DNA of 34,551 bases. Origin: Acidimicrobiales bacterium. GTDB taxonomy: Bacteria; Actinomycetota; Acidimicrobiia; Acidimicrobiales; RAAP-2. Of this stretch, positions 24,855 through 33,410 are shown piece after piece. The stretch is taken from NCBI GenBank assembly GCA_017883045.1, contig JADGOJ010000014.1, forward strand, positions 1 through 34,551. Direction: 5' to 3'. The first letter of the stretch is position 1. Each line of letters opens with the position of its first letter. The position numbers and the translations under genes are program-made. Below the pieces are notes generated by a model that worked only from the letters and a program-made list of their open reading frames with translations, was not told where the DNA came from and did no database searches.

Positions 24855-25927
24855 GCCCTTTCGGCGTGTACGTGCACGTCCCGTTCTGCGCGCATCGCTG
24901 CGACTACTGCGCCTTCGCGACCTACGCCGATCGCGACCACCTGATGGACGACTACGTCGACGCGGTGCTCGAGGAGATCGAGTGGGCGCGTCGCGACGGC
25001 CTGGAGATCGCAACGTCGGTCTTCTTCGGCGGTGGCACGCCGTCGAGGTTGGCGCCCGAACGGCTGCTCGCGATCCTCGACGCGATCCCGCGTACCGACG
25101 ACGCCGAGGTGACCGTCGAGTGCAACCCCGAGGACGCGAGCGTGGAGCGACTCGCCGCGTACCGCCGCGGGGGAGTGAACCGGATGAGCTTCGGCGTACA
25201 GTCGACCCAGCCAGCGGTGCTCGCCGACCTCGGCCGGCGTCACGGCACGATGGCCCACGTCGAGGTCGCGCACGCCGTGCACGAGGTCGGCTTCGACACG
25301 TGGAACATGGACCTCATCGTCGGCTCACGCGCCGAGACGCTGCTCGACGTCGAGCGCACCCTCGACGACCTGCTCTCGCTCGAGTTCGCGCCGCCGCACA
25401 TCAGTTGCTACGCATTGACCCCCGAGCCCGGGACCCCGCTCGGCCAGGACCCCACGCGCCATCCCGACGAGGACGAGACCGCGGACGCCTACGACCTGGT
25501 CGGAAGGGTTCTCGAGAGCCACGGGTACGTCTGGGAGGAGATCTCGAACTGGGCCAGACCCGGTCACGAGTGCCGCCACAACCACGTCTACTGGGAGCAG
25601 GACGACTACGTCGGCTTCGGATCGGCCGCCCACTCGCACCGCCAGGGTCGTCGCTTCTGGAACGTGCGCACCCCCGAGCGCTTCATCGCGATGGTGCGCG
25701 ACGGGCTGAGACCCCTCGGCGGCGAGGAGAACCTCGACGAGCACACCAAGCGTTTCGAACACGACTCGCTGGCGCTGCGCACCAGCCGCGGCGTTCCGAT
25801 CGAAGCGTTCGCGTCGCTCGACGAGATCGCCCACCTGGTGCGGGTGCGCGACGGGCGCGTGACCCTGGCCGCAAACGGCCGACTGCTCGCCAACCAGGTG
25901 ATCGTCCGCCTTAGGAGCGCGGAGTAG
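24851..25927 (+). CDS. hemW: HemW-like radical SAM protein
   Basis: A 358-residue radical SAM protein. The iron-sulfur motif is HVPFCAHRCDYC with Cys13, Cys17 and Cys20. Other matches are FFGGGTPSRL, VECNPEDAS, NRMSFGVQST, WNMDLIVGSRAET and ISCYALTPEPGTPLG. The C-terminal HemN_C domain is present (VRDGLRPLGGEENLDEHTKRFE). It lacks the extra N-terminal features of HemN, so HemW, a heme chaperone, is preferred over coproporphyrinogen dehydrogenase. The GTG at 24851 overlaps the photolyase fragment stop. In many bacteria hemW neighbours lepA and hrcA; here it has moved next to recO and glyS. Confidence 0.9.
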   Translation: MSPFGVYVHVPFCAHRCDYCAFATYADRDHLMDDYVDAVLEEIEWARRDGLEIATSVFFGGGTPSRLAPERLLAILDAIPRTDDAEVTVECNPEDASVERLAAYRRGGVNRMSFGVQSTQPAVLADLGRRHGTMAHVEVAHAVHEVGFDTWNMDLIVGSRAETLLDVERTLDDLLSLEFAPPHISCYALTPEPGTPLGQDPTRHPDEDETADAYDLVGRVLESHGYVWEEISNWARPGHECRHNHVYWEQDDYVGFGSAAHSHRQGRRFWNVRTPERFIAMVRDGLRPLGGEENLDEHTKRFEHDSLALRTSRGVPIEAFASLDEIAHLVRVRDGRVTLAANGRLLANQVIVRLRSAE

Positions 25928-25932
25928 TCCGG

Positions 25933-25938
25933 TAGCCT
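25933..25938 (+). promoter_or_regulatory. leaderless -10 element of glyS
   Basis: TAGCCT ends 6 nt before the ATG at 25945, inside the 17-bp gap after hemW. No ribosome site or T-box leader is present. Confidence 0.75.
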
Positions 25939-25944
25939 TGGACG

Positions 25945-27267
25945 ATGGATTCAACCCCCGCACTCGACCCTGATCTGCTCGACAAGGTCACGAATCTGGC
26001 GAAGCGCCGAGGGTTCATCTTCCCCTCGGCCGAGATCTACGGGGGATTCCGCTCGACCTACGACTACGGCCCGCTGGGCGTCAACATGCTGCGCAACGTC
26101 AAGCAGGCCTGGTGGCGCTCGATGGTCCAGATGCGTAGCGACATCGTCGGGATCGACGCCGCCATCCTCGGCCCGCCCGCCGTCTGGGCGGCCTCGGGCC
26201 ACCTCGAGACCTTCACCGACCCCCTGGTGGACTGTCTGAAGTGCAAGGAGCGCTGGCGCGAGGACAAGATCGAGGGCGTCTGCCCCAACTGCGGGTCGGA
26301 CCAGTTCACCGAGCCGAGGGCCTTCAACCTGATGTTCAAGACCCAGGCAGGCCCGGTCGAGGGCGAGGGGGCGACGGCCTACCTGCGGCCCGAGACGGCC
26401 CAGGGCATGTTCACGAACTTCTCCAACGTGCTCGCCACGACACGCAAGAAGCCGCCGTTCGGCATCGCCCAGATCGGCAAGTCGTTCCGCAACGAGATCA
26501 CCCCGCAGAACTTCGTCTTTCGAACCCGCGAGTTCGAGCAGATGGAGTTGGAGTACTTCGTGCCCCCCGCCGAGGCGGAGACGTGGTATCGCTACTGGAT
26601 CAAGGCGCGCTACGACTGGTACCTCGACCTGGGCATCCCCGGTGAGCTCCTGCGCCTCCACGAGCACGCCCCGGCCGACCTCTCGCACTACTCGCGCGGC
26701 ACGACCGACGTGGAGTTCGCCTACCCCTGGGGTTGGGACGAGCTCGAGGGCGTCGCCAATCGTGGCGACTACGACCTCACCCAGCACTCGAACGCGTCGG
26801 GCACGCGGCTCGAGTACTACGACCAGGCGGCCAACGAGCGCTACACGCCCTACGTGATCGAGCCCGCCGCCGGCGCGACGCGCGCGATGATGGCCTTCCT
26901 GCTCGCCGCGTACCACGAGGACGTCGTCGAAGGTGAGACTCGCACGGTGCTGCGCCTCGACTGGCGGCTCGCCCCCTTCCAGGTCGCGGTGCTGCCGCTT
27001 TCGAAGAAGTCCGAGCTCGAGGGTGTGTCCGAGGAGGTCCTCTCGATCCTCCGGCCCCACTTCATGTGCGACCACGACGTGACCCAGTCAATCGGGCGGC
27101 GCTACCGCCGCCAGGACGAGGTCGGCACGCCGTTCTGCGTGACGGTCGACTTCGACACGCTCGAGGACCGCGCGGTGACCGTACGTGACCGCGACACGAC
27201 CGCGCAGGTGCGCGTGAAGATCGAGGACCTGCTCGCGACCCTGCGCGAGCGCACCAGCCAGGGCTGA
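25945..27267 (+). CDS. glyS: Glycine--tRNA ligase (alpha2 dimer type)
   Basis: A 440-residue class II synthetase of the single-chain homodimeric GlyRS type. Motif 1 region: [18 protein letters not shown] zinc-like insert has CLKCKERW and CPNCGS. Motif 2: [25 protein letters not shown]. Motif 3 region: [21 protein letters not shown]. The anticodon-binding domain follows ([35 protein letters not shown]). Unlike the alpha2beta2 bacterial enzyme, it needs no second subunit. It is predicted to be leaderless. The next gene starts immediately after its TGA. Confidence 0.97.
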   Translation: MDSTPALDPDLLDKVTNLAKRRGFIFPSAEIYGGFRSTYDYGPLGVNMLRNVKQAWWRSMVQMRSDIVGIDAAILGPPAVWAASGHLETFTDPLVDCLKCKERWREDKIEGVCPNCGSDQFTEPRAFNLMFKTQAGPVEGEGATAYLRPETAQGMFTNFSNVLATTRKKPPFGIAQIGKSFRNEITPQNFVFRTREFEQMELEYFVPPAEAETWYRYWIKARYDWYLDLGIPGELLRLHEHAPADLSHYSRGTTDVEFAYPWGWDELEGVANRGDYDLTQHSNASGTRLEYYDQAANERYTPYVIEPAAGATRAMMAFLLAAYHEDVVEGETRTVLRLDWRLAPFQVAVLPLSKKSELEGVSEEVLSILRPHFMCDHDVTQSIGRRYRRQDEVGTPFCVTVDFDTLEDRAVTVRDRDTTAQVRVKIEDLLATLRERTSQG

Positions 27268-28005
27268 GTGTCCGACGGTCGCGGACTGCGGTTCGGCACC
27301 GTCGCCGAGCAGTACGACCGGTACCGTCCGTCGCCCCCTCCCGAGGCCGCGCGGATCCTGGGCGACGTCGCCGGCATGGACGTTCTCGAGGTCGCGGCGG
27401 GCACGGGTCTCTGGACCAGGTTCCTCCTGGAACTCGGTGCGCGCGTCACTGTCGTCGAGCCCGATGACGAGATGCGCGCCGTGCTCGAACGACGCAGTCC
27501 CCAGGTCCGCGCGTTGCGCGGCAGCGCCGAGGACCTGCCGGTGGGCGATGCGAGCTTCGACACGGTGCTCGTCTCGTCGGCGTGGCACTGGTTCGCCCAG
27601 CCGGCCGCCACCAACGAGATCGCCCGCGTCCTGCGCGACGAGGGCACGCTCTGCGTGCTGTGGAACGGGTTCAGTCGCGACGTCGCGTGGATCGCCGAGC
27701 TCGCCGAGTTGCGCGAGCACCCCGACGACGCCAACCGGCGACCGCGCGGCTGGGCGGCGGAGTTCCCCGCCGATGGACCATTCGTCGACGCGCGCAACGT
27801 GTCGTTGGACTGGACCAGGACGATGTCGATCGACGATACGGTGGCGCTCTTCGGCACGTTCTCCGGCGCGATCATCCAGAGCGAAGGGGACCGCGGCGCC
27901 ATGGTCGCGGAACTGCGCCGCCGACTGGCGAAGCACGCCCACGACGGCGTCGTCGCGATCCCGATGACCCTCCGCGGCACCATCGCGCGACGTCGGGCCC
28001 GCTGA
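27268..28005 (+). CDS. class I SAM-dependent methyltransferase (type 11)
   Basis: A 245-residue methyltransferase. The N-terminus has FGTVAEQYDRYRPSPPPEAARIL, typical of this group. Motif I is VLEVAAGTGLWTRFLLELGARVTVVEPD. Later motifs are GSAEDLPVGDASFDTVLVSSAWHWF and IARVLRDEGTLCVLWN. The substrate is unknown. The GTG at 27268 directly follows the glyS stop with no gap, so it is probably co-transcribed with glyS. Its TGA abuts the stop codon of the convergent MFS gene. Confidence 0.87.
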   Translation: MSDGRGLRFGTVAEQYDRYRPSPPPEAARILGDVAGMDVLEVAAGTGLWTRFLLELGARVTVVEPDDEMRAVLERRSPQVRALRGSAEDLPVGDASFDTVLVSSAWHWFAQPAATNEIARVLRDEGTLCVLWNGFSRDVAWIAELAELREHPDDANRRPRGWAAEFPADGPFVDARNVSLDWTRTMSIDDTVALFGTFSGAIIQSEGDRGAMVAELRRRLAKHAHDGVVAIPMTLRGTIARRRAR

Positions 28006-29202
28006 CTAGACCGTGGCACGGGGAGCTCGCCACACGAGCGCCGGGATCAACAGCCCGAATCCGATGGCGCCTCCCAGCCAGCAGTCGCCGCCCCACCCGT
28101 AGGCGTCGTACAACTGGCCGGCGCAGTAGGAGCCGATCGACGCGCCCGTGAAGCAGCAGCACATGTACGCGCTGTTGATGCGGCTGCGCGCTTTGGGCAC
28201 CAGCGAGTAGATGATCGACTGGTTCGTGATCTGCATCCCCTGCATCCCGGCGTCGAACATGATGATGCCGACGGCGAGCTCCCAGAAGGAGCTCCGGCCG
28301 AACCAGAGGACCGCGTAGGCGACGATGGAGAGCAGCGCCGCGACGATCGTGCTGAGGTTCGCGCGCTGTTTGTCGGCGTGGTGCCCCGCGACGTTGGCGG
28401 CGGTCACTCCGGCGACGCCGAACAGCCCGAAGAGCCCGATCACCGCGTTGGAGTAATGAAACGGTGCCACGGCGAGGTGGAACGAGAGCGTCGTCCACAG
28501 CACGCTGAAGCCCGCGAAGACGAGCGCGCCGAACCAGGCCCGTCGGCGGAGTTCGCGTTCGGTCACGAGCAGCGAGAACGATCCGGACACGAGTGACCAG
28601 TACCGCACGTGCTTGCGGATCGCTTCGTCGGGTAGGACGCGGTGCATGACCACGGCCGTGGCCACGAGCAGCCCCGAAGCCGTCCAGTACACCGCGCGCC
28701 AGCTCGTCGCCTGGGCGACCAGGCCCGAGATGGTTCGCGACAGGAGGATCCCCAGCAGGAGACCGGTCATCACTCGCGCGATCACTCGGCCACGCTGCTT
28801 GGGCTCGGCGAGGTCGGCGGCGAAGGGGATGAGCACCTGTCCGCCCACCGAGGCGAGGCCGATGACGAGCGTGACCGCGACCAGCAGGACAAACGAGGTC
28901 AGTACTGCGCCGATCGCCATCATCACCGCCGCCAGTAGGAAGATCGCGACCACCAACCGACGACGGGGGATGAGGTCGCCCAGCGGCACGACGAAGGCGA
29001 GCCCGGCGGCGTAGCCGATCTGGATGAAGGTGATGAGCAGCGAGGCCTTCGCGGCTCCGACGTGGAAGTCGCGAGTCATTTGGTGCAGTAGCGGCTGGAG
29101 GTAGTAGAGGTCGGCGACGATGATGCCAACGGCGAGAGCCATCAGCGTGATCAACGTGTTGCTCAGCGGGTGCTTGGCCGTTGGCGTGGTGTCAGTCGTC
29201 AT
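28006..29202 (-). CDS. MFS transporter
   Basis: A 398-residue major facilitator protein with about twelve hydrophobic segments. The loop 2-3 motif is PLGDLIPRRRLVVA, and the central loop is basic (RKHVRYWSLV). The opening LITLMALAVGIIVADLYYLQPLLHQM resembles drug-efflux and sugar-efflux members of MFS_1. The substrate is unknown. ATG at 29202, with AAGGGG 7 nt upstream and a TAGCCT hexamer beyond it. This makes it one of the few leadered genes here. It ends exactly where the convergent methyltransferase ends. Confidence 0.9.
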   Translation of the reverse strand: MTTDTTPTAKHPLSNTLITLMALAVGIIVADLYYLQPLLHQMTRDFHVGAAKASLLITFIQIGYAAGLAFVVPLGDLIPRRRLVVAIFLLAAVMMAIGAVLTSFVLLVAVTLVIGLASVGGQVLIPFAADLAEPKQRGRVIARVMTGLLLGILLSRTISGLVAQATSWRAVYWTASGLLVATAVVMHRVLPDEAIRKHVRYWSLVSGSFSLLVTERELRRRAWFGALVFAGFSVLWTTLSFHLAVAPFHYSNAVIGLFGLFGVAGVTAANVAGHHADKQRANLSTIVAALLSIVAYAVLWFGRSSFWELAVGIIMFDAGMQGMQITNQSIIYSLVPKARSRINSAYMCCCFTGASIGSYCAGQLYDAYGWGGDCWLGGAIGFGLLIPALVWRAPRATV

Positions 29203-29226
29203 CGCGTGGCCCCTTGAGTCCTTTCG

Positions 29227-29232
29227 AGGCTA
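29227..29232 (-). promoter_or_regulatory. putative -10 element of the MFS gene
   Basis: TAGCCT on the minus strand would start transcription near 29220, giving an 18-nt leader that includes AAGGGG before the ATG at 29202. Confidence 0.5.
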
Positions 29233-29254
29233 GCGTTCGAGACTTCGGATTCTT

Positions 29255-29268
29255 GCGCTCTTCAGCGC
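29255..29268. other. small hairpin at the thioesterase stop
   Basis: A 5-bp GCGCT/AGCGC stem with a 4-nt loop overlaps the stop codon of the thioesterase gene. It lacks a U-tract, so it is at best a weak end-of-operon structure. Confidence 0.25.
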
Positions 29269-29678
29269 TCGTTCGACGGCAGTGAGTACGTGACTTGAGC
29301 TTTTGCAGCGAGTTCGGTCGACCCTCTTGAAAAGAGTTCGACGTCGGCGACCGCCAGTCTGCGACCGAGCTTCAACAGTCTCGCTCTAGCCATGAGGTCG
29401 GTCAGTTGAGGTTTGCGCAGGAAGTCGATGTGCAGACTCGTCGTGACCGCCAAGAGCACCGGTCCGACCTGCGCCATGACCGCCACCCACGCCGCGGTGT
29501 CGGCGAGCATCATCATGGTCGGCCCCGACAGGGTTCCACCGGGTCGGCCGTGACGATCGGTGATCGGCAGGCTCATGACGACCGAGTCGCCGTCCACTGC
29601 TTCGACGTGAGGAACCTCAGCACCGGGAAAGGATTCGAGGAGGATCGACTGCAGCTCCTCCACGCCGAGCTTCGTCAC
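29262..29678 (-). CDS. PaaI-like hotdog thioesterase
   Basis: A 138-residue single hotdog domain. The core DRHGRPGGTLSGPTMMMLADTAAW resembles the PaaI motif HxNxxGxxxGGxxxxLxD, with RHGRPGG in its place. TSLHIDFLRKP and the terminal AKAQVTYSLP complete the fold. It would hydrolyse an acyl-CoA of unknown chain type. GTG start at 29678, 6 nt after the ABC permease stop. It therefore lies in one operon behind an ABC-2 exporter, an unusual partner. Confidence 0.8.
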   Translation of the reverse strand: MTKLGVEELQSILLESFPGAEVPHVEAVDGDSVVMSLPITDRHGRPGGTLSGPTMMMLADTAAWVAVMAQVGPVLLAVTTSLHIDFLRKPQLTDLMARARLLKLGRRLAVADVELFSRGSTELAAKAQVTYSLPSNER

Positions 29679-29684
29679 GGTGGC

Positions 29685-30494
29685 CTAGGCGGCTCGGCGG
29701 AAGCGGTTCACGGCGAGCGGCGCGAGCACCGCGACCAGTCCCATGGCCCACAGCAGCGAGACCCACGCGGACTGGCCGTGTGCGGTGCCGAGCATCAGAC
29801 CGCGCACGGCCTGGGCGGTCTGGCTGACCGGTTGGTTGTTTGCGAATCCACGAAGCCACCATGGCATCGACGAGACCGGCACGAAGATGTTCGACGCGAA
29901 AGTGAGAGGGAAGATCAGCGGAAAGGTCATGGCCTGGGCGGTCTCCGAATTGGGAGCAGCGAGCCCAACGAAGGCGAAGCCCCAGGAAAGGCAGTACGCG
30001 AAGGTCAGCATCACGAGACACGCCTCGACGTAGGGAAGGAAGCCTCCGTGGGGGCGGAAGCCGACGGCGAAGCCGACGGCGGTGATAATCAGTAGGACCA
30101 TCACGTTGCGTGCCATGTCGGCGATCGTCCGTCCGCCGAGCACGGCCATGCGCGCCATTGGCAGGGCCTTGAAGCGTTCGATGAGTCCGCGCTGGAGGTC
30201 TTCGGCCAAGCCGATCGCGGTGCCGATGGCACCGAAGATGGTCGTCTGGACCAAGATGCCCGGGATCAGGAAGTTCACGTACTGGCCACCCGGGACCGGA
30301 ATGGCGCCGCCGAAGACGTAGCGGAACAACAGTACGAACATCACGGGCTGGATCATCGCGAAGACCAGGGCCGTGGGAATTCGGAAGAGAGCCATCAGGT
30401 TGCGGCGCGCGAGTGTCAGCACGTCGCGAATCGCCCAGCGGATCGACGTGTGTCGGCTGGCTTCGGTGTCGAGAGGCGAAGCGGTCGTCGTCAT
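29685..30494 (-). CDS. ABC-2 type exporter permease
   Basis: A 269-residue permease with six hydrophobic segments of the ABC-2/DrrB type. Recognisable parts are LARRNLMALFRIPTALVFAM, NFLIPGILVQTTIFGAI, GLIERFKALPMARMAVLGGR and FPLIFPLTFASNIFVPVSSMP. The last is the conserved late motif of DrrB-like drug exporters. It would pair with the upstream ATPase. The ATG at 30494 overlaps the ATPase stop (ATGA). Confidence 0.92.
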   Translation of the reverse strand: MTTTASPLDTEASRHTSIRWAIRDVLTLARRNLMALFRIPTALVFAMIQPVMFVLLFRYVFGGAIPVPGGQYVNFLIPGILVQTTIFGAIGTAIGLAEDLQRGLIERFKALPMARMAVLGGRTIADMARNVMVLLIITAVGFAVGFRPHGGFLPYVEACLVMLTFAYCLSWGFAFVGLAAPNSETAQAMTFPLIFPLTFASNIFVPVSSMPWWLRGFANNQPVSQTAQAVRGLMLGTAHGQSAWVSLLWAMGLVAVLAPLAVNRFRRAA

Positions 30495-31495
30495 ACCCGG
30501 GCCCTTCGTCGGATGCGCCGGTCCTGGGGTGCTGACGGGGCTTCGCCGGTCTCCTCGGCCTTGTGGCCGGTGAGACTCAAGAAGACGTCGTCGAGACTGG
30601 GCTCGCGAAGCTGCAGACCAGTGAGCACGATGCCGTCGCCGTCGATTCGCCGGAGCGCGTCGGCCGCGGCCGCGGGTCCGTTGTCGACCGTGAGCTCGAT
30701 GACCGTTCCCTCAGAGTTGGCCGGCTTCGTGGAGACACCTGAGACCAGGCTGAGCGCCCGCGCGGCGTCGTGTGTCGAGGCGAAGGAGAGCACCAGCACC
30801 GTGTTGCCCAGGCGACTCTTCAGTTCGGCCGACGTGCCCTCAGCGATGATCTTGCCGTGGTCGAGCACGACCAGCTGCCTGCAGAGCCGATCGGCCTCCT
30901 CCAGGTATTGGGTCGTCAGCAGCACCGTCGTGCCGCCTTCGACGAGACCCTCGATGATGGTCCAGAGGTCCTGGCGGCTCTGGGGATCGAGGCCGGTCGT
31001 CGGCTCGTCCAGGAAGAGGATCGGGGGACTCGCCACCAGTGCCGCCGCCAGGTCCAGGCGCCGGCGCATGCCACCGGAATAGGTCTTGGCCAGCTTGTTG
31101 CCGAAATCGGCCAAGCCGAACTCGTCGAGCAGCTGTCGCGACCTCGTGACGACCTTGGCCTTCTCCAGGTGATTCAGTAACCCGACCATGCGCAAGTTCT
31201 CGAAACCCGTCAGGTTCTCGTCGACCGCTGCGAACTGGCCGGCGAGCCCGATGACCTGACGGACCCGGCCGGGGTGCTTCACGACGTCGAATCCGCCAAC
31301 GCTCGCGACGCCCTTGGTGGGTGAGAGGACGGTCGAGAGAATCCGGATCATCGTTGTCTTGCCCGAGCCGTTGGGGCCGAGGAGCCCGAAGACCTCTCCC
31401 GTGGGCACCCGCAAGGTCACGTCGTCGAGTGCCCGGAAGCCGCCGTCGTGGAAGGTCCGCACGATGTTGGTGGCCTCGACTGCGTACTCGGACAT
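30491..31495 (-). CDS. ABC exporter ATP-binding protein (DrrA-like)
   Basis: A 334-residue ATPase. Walker A is GPNGSGKTT, the Q-loop is GLAGQFAAVDENLTG, the signature is YSGGMRRRLDLA, and Walker B is ILFLDEPTTGLD. The C-terminal extension (about 220-334, EGTSAELKSRLGN onward) is the DUF4162-type tail of DrrA. Drug or lipid export is likely, but the substrate is not known. The start is the ATG at 31495. A longer in-frame reading would run across the dnaG promoter, and TAGACT lies 7 nt before this ATG. Confidence 0.93.
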   Translation of the reverse strand: MSEYAVEATNIVRTFHDGGFRALDDVTLRVPTGEVFGLLGPNGSGKTTMIRILSTVLSPTKGVASVGGFDVVKHPGRVRQVIGLAGQFAAVDENLTGFENLRMVGLLNHLEKAKVVTRSRQLLDEFGLADFGNKLAKTYSGGMRRRLDLAAALVASPPILFLDEPTTGLDPQSRQDLWTIIEGLVEGGTTVLLTTQYLEEADRLCRQLVVLDHGKIIAEGTSAELKSRLGNTVLVLSFASTHDAARALSLVSGVSTKPANSEGTVIELTVDNGPAAAADALRRIDGDGIVLTGLQLREPSLDDVFLSLTGHKAEETGEAPSAPQDRRIRRRARV

Positions 31496-31502
31496 GGGCA
31501 GC

Positions 31503-31508
31503 AGTCTA
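31503..31508 (-). promoter_or_regulatory. near-leaderless -10 element of the ABC exporter operon
   Basis: TAGACT on the minus strand is 7 nt before the ATG at 31495. It shares a 70-bp intergenic space with the divergent dnaG promoter. Confidence 0.62.
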
Positions 31509-31553
31509 GGCAAAGCCACTTCGCCTCTCGCCACCGGCGTGCCTGAGAACCGG

Positions 31554-31559
31554 TACGTT
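31554..31559 (+). promoter_or_regulatory. leaderless -10 element of dnaG
   Basis: TACGTT ends 6 nt before the ATG at 31566. There is no ribosome site, and this spacing decides the dnaG start. Confidence 0.7.
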
Positions 31560-31565
31560 CTTGCC

Positions 31566-33410
31566 ATGGCCATTTCACCAGACGAGATCGCGCAGGTGCG
31601 CGCGGCCACCGACATCGTGGCTCTGATCAGTGAGCACGTGGCTCTGAAGAAATCGGGGCGCCGCTGGACCGGGCTGTGCCCCTTTCACGGCGAGAAGACG
31701 CCTTCGTTCTCGGTCAACGCCGAAGAGGGCCTGTACTACTGCTTTGGCTGTCGTGCGTCGGGGAACCCGTTCACATTCGTTCGAGAGATCCAGCACGTCG
31801 ACTTCATCGAAGCCCTGCGGATGTTGGCCGATCGGGCCGGCATCGAGTTGCACGAGGACGCCAACGCCGGCCCGGCCCGCAAGGATCGACAGGAGTTCTT
31901 GAAGGTCATGGAGAGGGCAGTGGACTGGTACCACGACCGGCTCTTGAACTCGCCCGACGCACGGTCCGCCCGGGATTACCTGCGCTCGCGCGGCATCAGC
32001 GGCGACGTCGCTCGACAGTTCAGACTCGGTTGGGCACCAGACGAGTGGGACGCGCTGACCAACGCCTTGAAGCTCAACGAGAAGGTGCTGCTCGGCACGG
32101 GTCTCGGATTCGTGAACAAGCGCGACCGGCGACAGGACTCGCTGCGGGCGCGGATCATCTTTCCGATCTTCGACCCCGCCGGCAAGGCCATCGCGGTCGG
32201 GGGGAGGATCCTGCCCCCGCCGTTCGGCCCCGCGCCGCGCGAGGACGGCCGAATCGAGCCGAAGTACAAGAACAGCCCCGAGACGACCATCTACTCGAAG
32301 CGACGGACGTTGTACGCACTCAACTGGGCCAAGGACGACATCATCAAGTCCGGCGAGATCATCGTCTGCGAGGGCTACACCGACGTCATCGCCTTCTTCG
32401 CCGCCGGCATGCCGAGGGCCGTGGCGACCTGCGGCACGGCGCTCGGCGAGGACCACTTTCGCATGATGCGCAACTTCGCCAAGCGGATCGTGCTCGCCTA
32501 CGACGCCGACCAGGCCGGCCAGAGCGCGGCGGCCTCGGTGTATCAATGGGAGCGCCAGCACGAGGTCGACGTCGCCGTGGCCCGATTGCCCAAGGGCAGC
32601 GACCCCGCCGAACTGGCCCAAAGGGATCCCGAAGCGTTGCGCCAAGCCGTCGCCGACGCCGTCCCGTTCCTCAAGTTCCGCCTCGAGAGGGTCCTCGACA
32701 GCGCCAACGTCGCCACCGCCGAAGGTCGGGCCCGTGCTGCCGAATTGGCCATGGAGGTGCTGGCGGAGCACCCGAGTGAGATCGTGCGCGACCAGTACCT
32801 CATGCAGGTCGCCGACCGTCTGCGGCTGGACTTCGCGCCGCTGCGGCCTCGTGTCGCCGAGCTCGCGCGCAATCCCGCGCAGCGCTCATCGCCCGATTCG
32901 CGTCCCGAGGTGGTGCCGACCCGCCGGCGCTCCACCGGCGCACCGATGCCGCGCCCCGGCCTCGAGGCGCTTCGACTGTGCGTGCACTTCCCGAGCGATG
33001 TGAAGGGCCGCCTCATCGTTCCGTACTTCGTCAACGAGATCCAACGCGACATCTTCGAGGGACTCTCGAGCGACAGGTCGCTCTCGGAGGTGATCGAGGA
33101 TCTTCAGCGCCGCGGAGACGAGGAGGCGTCGGCGATCCTCAGCCAGTTGGCCGTCGACGAACTCGAGCGCGAGTACACCGCGGCCGACGTGACCGCGGTC
33201 GTGTCGCAATTGGTACGCAGCGCGGTGAGAGCCGAGTTGAAGAACGTCGAACGTGATCTGCGCGAGGGTCGCATGGCGCCCGACGTGGCGATGGCCACGA
33301 TTCGCGACGTCAAGGAGCGTCTCGAGTACTTGGAGACGGCCCAGGGCGAGACCGCCGAGAACGACCTTCGCGCGTGGCTCCTCGAGCGATCGTCCAGCGC
33401 GCACTCGTGA
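31566..33410 (+). CDS. dnaG: DNA primase
   Basis: A 614-residue primase that makes RNA primers for replication. The N-terminal CHC2 zinc motif has Cys38, His41, Cys59 and Cys62 (CPFH, CFGC). The catalytic core includes the Toprim motifs IIVCEGYTDVIAFFAAG and RIVLAYDADQAGQSAA. A helicase-binding C-terminal region follows. The start is fixed by TACGTT at 6 nt. Its TGA overlaps the GTG of a sigma70-family gene, which recalls the dnaG-rpoD pairing of the macromolecular synthesis operon. The usual actinobacterial dgt neighbour is absent. Confidence 0.97.
   Translation: MAISPDEIAQVRAATDIVALISEHVALKKSGRRWTGLCPFHGEKTPSFSVNAEEGLYYCFGCRASGNPFTFVREIQHVDFIEALRMLADRAGIELHEDANAGPARKDRQEFLKVMERAVDWYHDRLLNSPDARSARDYLRSRGISGDVARQFRLGWAPDEWDALTNALKLNEKVLLGTGLGFVNKRDRRQDSLRARIIFPIFDPAGKAIAVGGRILPPPFGPAPREDGRIEPKYKNSPETTIYSKRRTLYALNWAKDDIIKSGEIIVCEGYTDVIAFFAAGMPRAVATCGTALGEDHFRMMRNFAKRIVLAYDADQAGQSAAASVYQWERQHEVDVAVARLPKGSDPAELAQRDPEALRQAVADAVPFLKFRLERVLDSANVATAEGRARAAELAMEVLAEHPSEIVRDQYLMQVADRLRLDFAPLRPRVAELARNPAQRSSPDSRPEVVPTRRRSTGAPMPRPGLEALRLCVHFPSDVKGRLIVPYFVNEIQRDIFEGLSSDRSLSEVIEDLQRRGDEEASAILSQLAVDELEREYTAADVTAVVSQLVRSAVRAELKNVERDLREGRMAPDVAMATIRDVKERLEYLETAQGETAENDLRAWLLERSSSAHS

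Noticed and set aside
31314..31565. N-terminal extension of dnaG upstream of 31566
   Set aside because: The extra residues are antisense to the ABC ATPase and lack similarity; the CHC2 domain begins normally after the ATG at 31566.
31496..31615. N-terminal extension of the ABC ATPase by about 40 codons
   Set aside because: It would cross the dnaG promoter and start inside dnaG; the ATG at 31495 starts directly at the conserved domain and has a hexamer 7 nt upstream.
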